Source: JBIOHP01 sp044449065 (GTDB lineage Bacteria > Bacteroidota > Ignavibacteria > UBA10030 > SZUA-254). From it: DNA of 31,680 nt. The translations under genes and the position numbers were made by a program. This document shows, piece by piece, positions 31,604 through 31,680 of the stretch; position 1 is the first letter of the stretch, and the number at the start of each line of letters is the position of its first letter. The notes beneath the pieces are model-generated. The model ran no database searches, was not told where the DNA came from, and worked only from the letters and a program-made list of their open reading frames with translations. The DNA is taken from assembly GCA_044449065.1 (NCBI GenBank), contig JBIOHP010000035.1:1-31680 (forward strand), given 5' to 3'.

Positions 31604-31680
31604 TGGGAATCCGATAAAAACGAAAGGAATTCCCCGTAATGCAGGACTTGACGATGAGCCATAAAGAACGAGAACGTCTC
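31604..31680 (+). mobile_element. Left part of a probable insertion sequence (boundary not defined)
   Basis: The doubled motif, a short leader and a basic protein start at the right edge together suggest an IS entering the window. Its outer end is probably near 31550 or slightly before; no inverted partner or target duplication can be seen because the rest is outside. Confidence 0.4.
31639..31680 (+). CDS. N-terminus of a probable transposase, cut by the window edge
   Basis: The ATG at 31639 is preceded by AAAGGA and encodes MQDLTMSHKERERL before the window ends. The short basic start (SHKERERL) resembles helix-turn-helix N-termini of ISNCY/IS1202-like transposases, and the doubled TAGAAATGTCATG just upstream fits an IS terminus. 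Fourteen codons cannot prove a family. Confidence 0.5.
   Translation, partial: MQDLTMSHKERERL

Overview
The window looks like a chromosome segment from a Bacteroidota/Chlorobi-group bacterium, most probably Ignavibacteria-like or another FCB-superphylum lineage. The evidence is an Ignavibacteria-style 'NYPNPFNPST' sorting-type module, FISUMP domains, a DUF4369-like/TlpA thioredoxin, a PD40 propeller fused to an Omp85-like barrel, many signal-peptide proteins and few strong Shine-Dalgarno sites. The phylum is an inference; there is no rRNA or tRNA gene to confirm it.

Layout. (1) 1-3500 is AT-rich and accessory-looking: the first codons of a gene cut by the left edge, then three unrecognised proteins each with one membrane segment, separated by long AT-rich gaps. 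(2) 3526-9988 holds a large secreted metallopeptidase/propeller/barrel protein, a small basic secreted protein with a strong terminator, a Pif1-like helicase and a complete Ada alkylation-repair protein. (3) 9989-10369 is a cluster of inverted-repeat elements. (4) 10370-12530 is an OmpR-type regulator and histidine kinase pair on the minus strand. (5) 12736-18085 is a plus-strand run: a GroES-like protein, an M16 peptidase, a secreted DinB-like protein, a membrane-anchored protein of unknown function and a CoA-binding protein. (6) 18089-22890 is a minus-strand thiamin salvage locus: promoter, TPP riboswitch with a readable attenuator, TonB-dependent receptor, thiamin pyrophosphokinase and, after a 250-bp gap with a paired-hairpin repeat, a sodium:solute symporter. 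(7) 22996-25220 is a TIGR00725/LOG-like protein translationally coupled to a multi-pass glycosyltransferase-like protein. (8) 25622-31431, all minus strand, holds a haem-type bacterioferritin, a three-gene cluster (two FISUMP paralogues and a TlpA-like thioredoxin), a methyltransferase and a small secreted protein. (9) The right edge appears to enter an insertion sequence, with a 13-bp direct repeat and the first 14 codons of a likely transposase.

The best-supported functional unit is the thiamin locus: the receptor would import thiamin compounds through TonB, the kinase would make TPP, and TPP would shut the operon down through the riboswitch terminator. The symporter is a candidate for the missing inner-membrane step. 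The most unusual non-coding signal is a set of intergenic elements, at about 10.2, 19.6 and 25.4 kb, built alike (two short hairpins enclosed by outer inverted arms) but different in sequence. They occur with simpler palindromic repeats at about 3.2, 6.8, 26.3, 30.1 and 30.9 kb.
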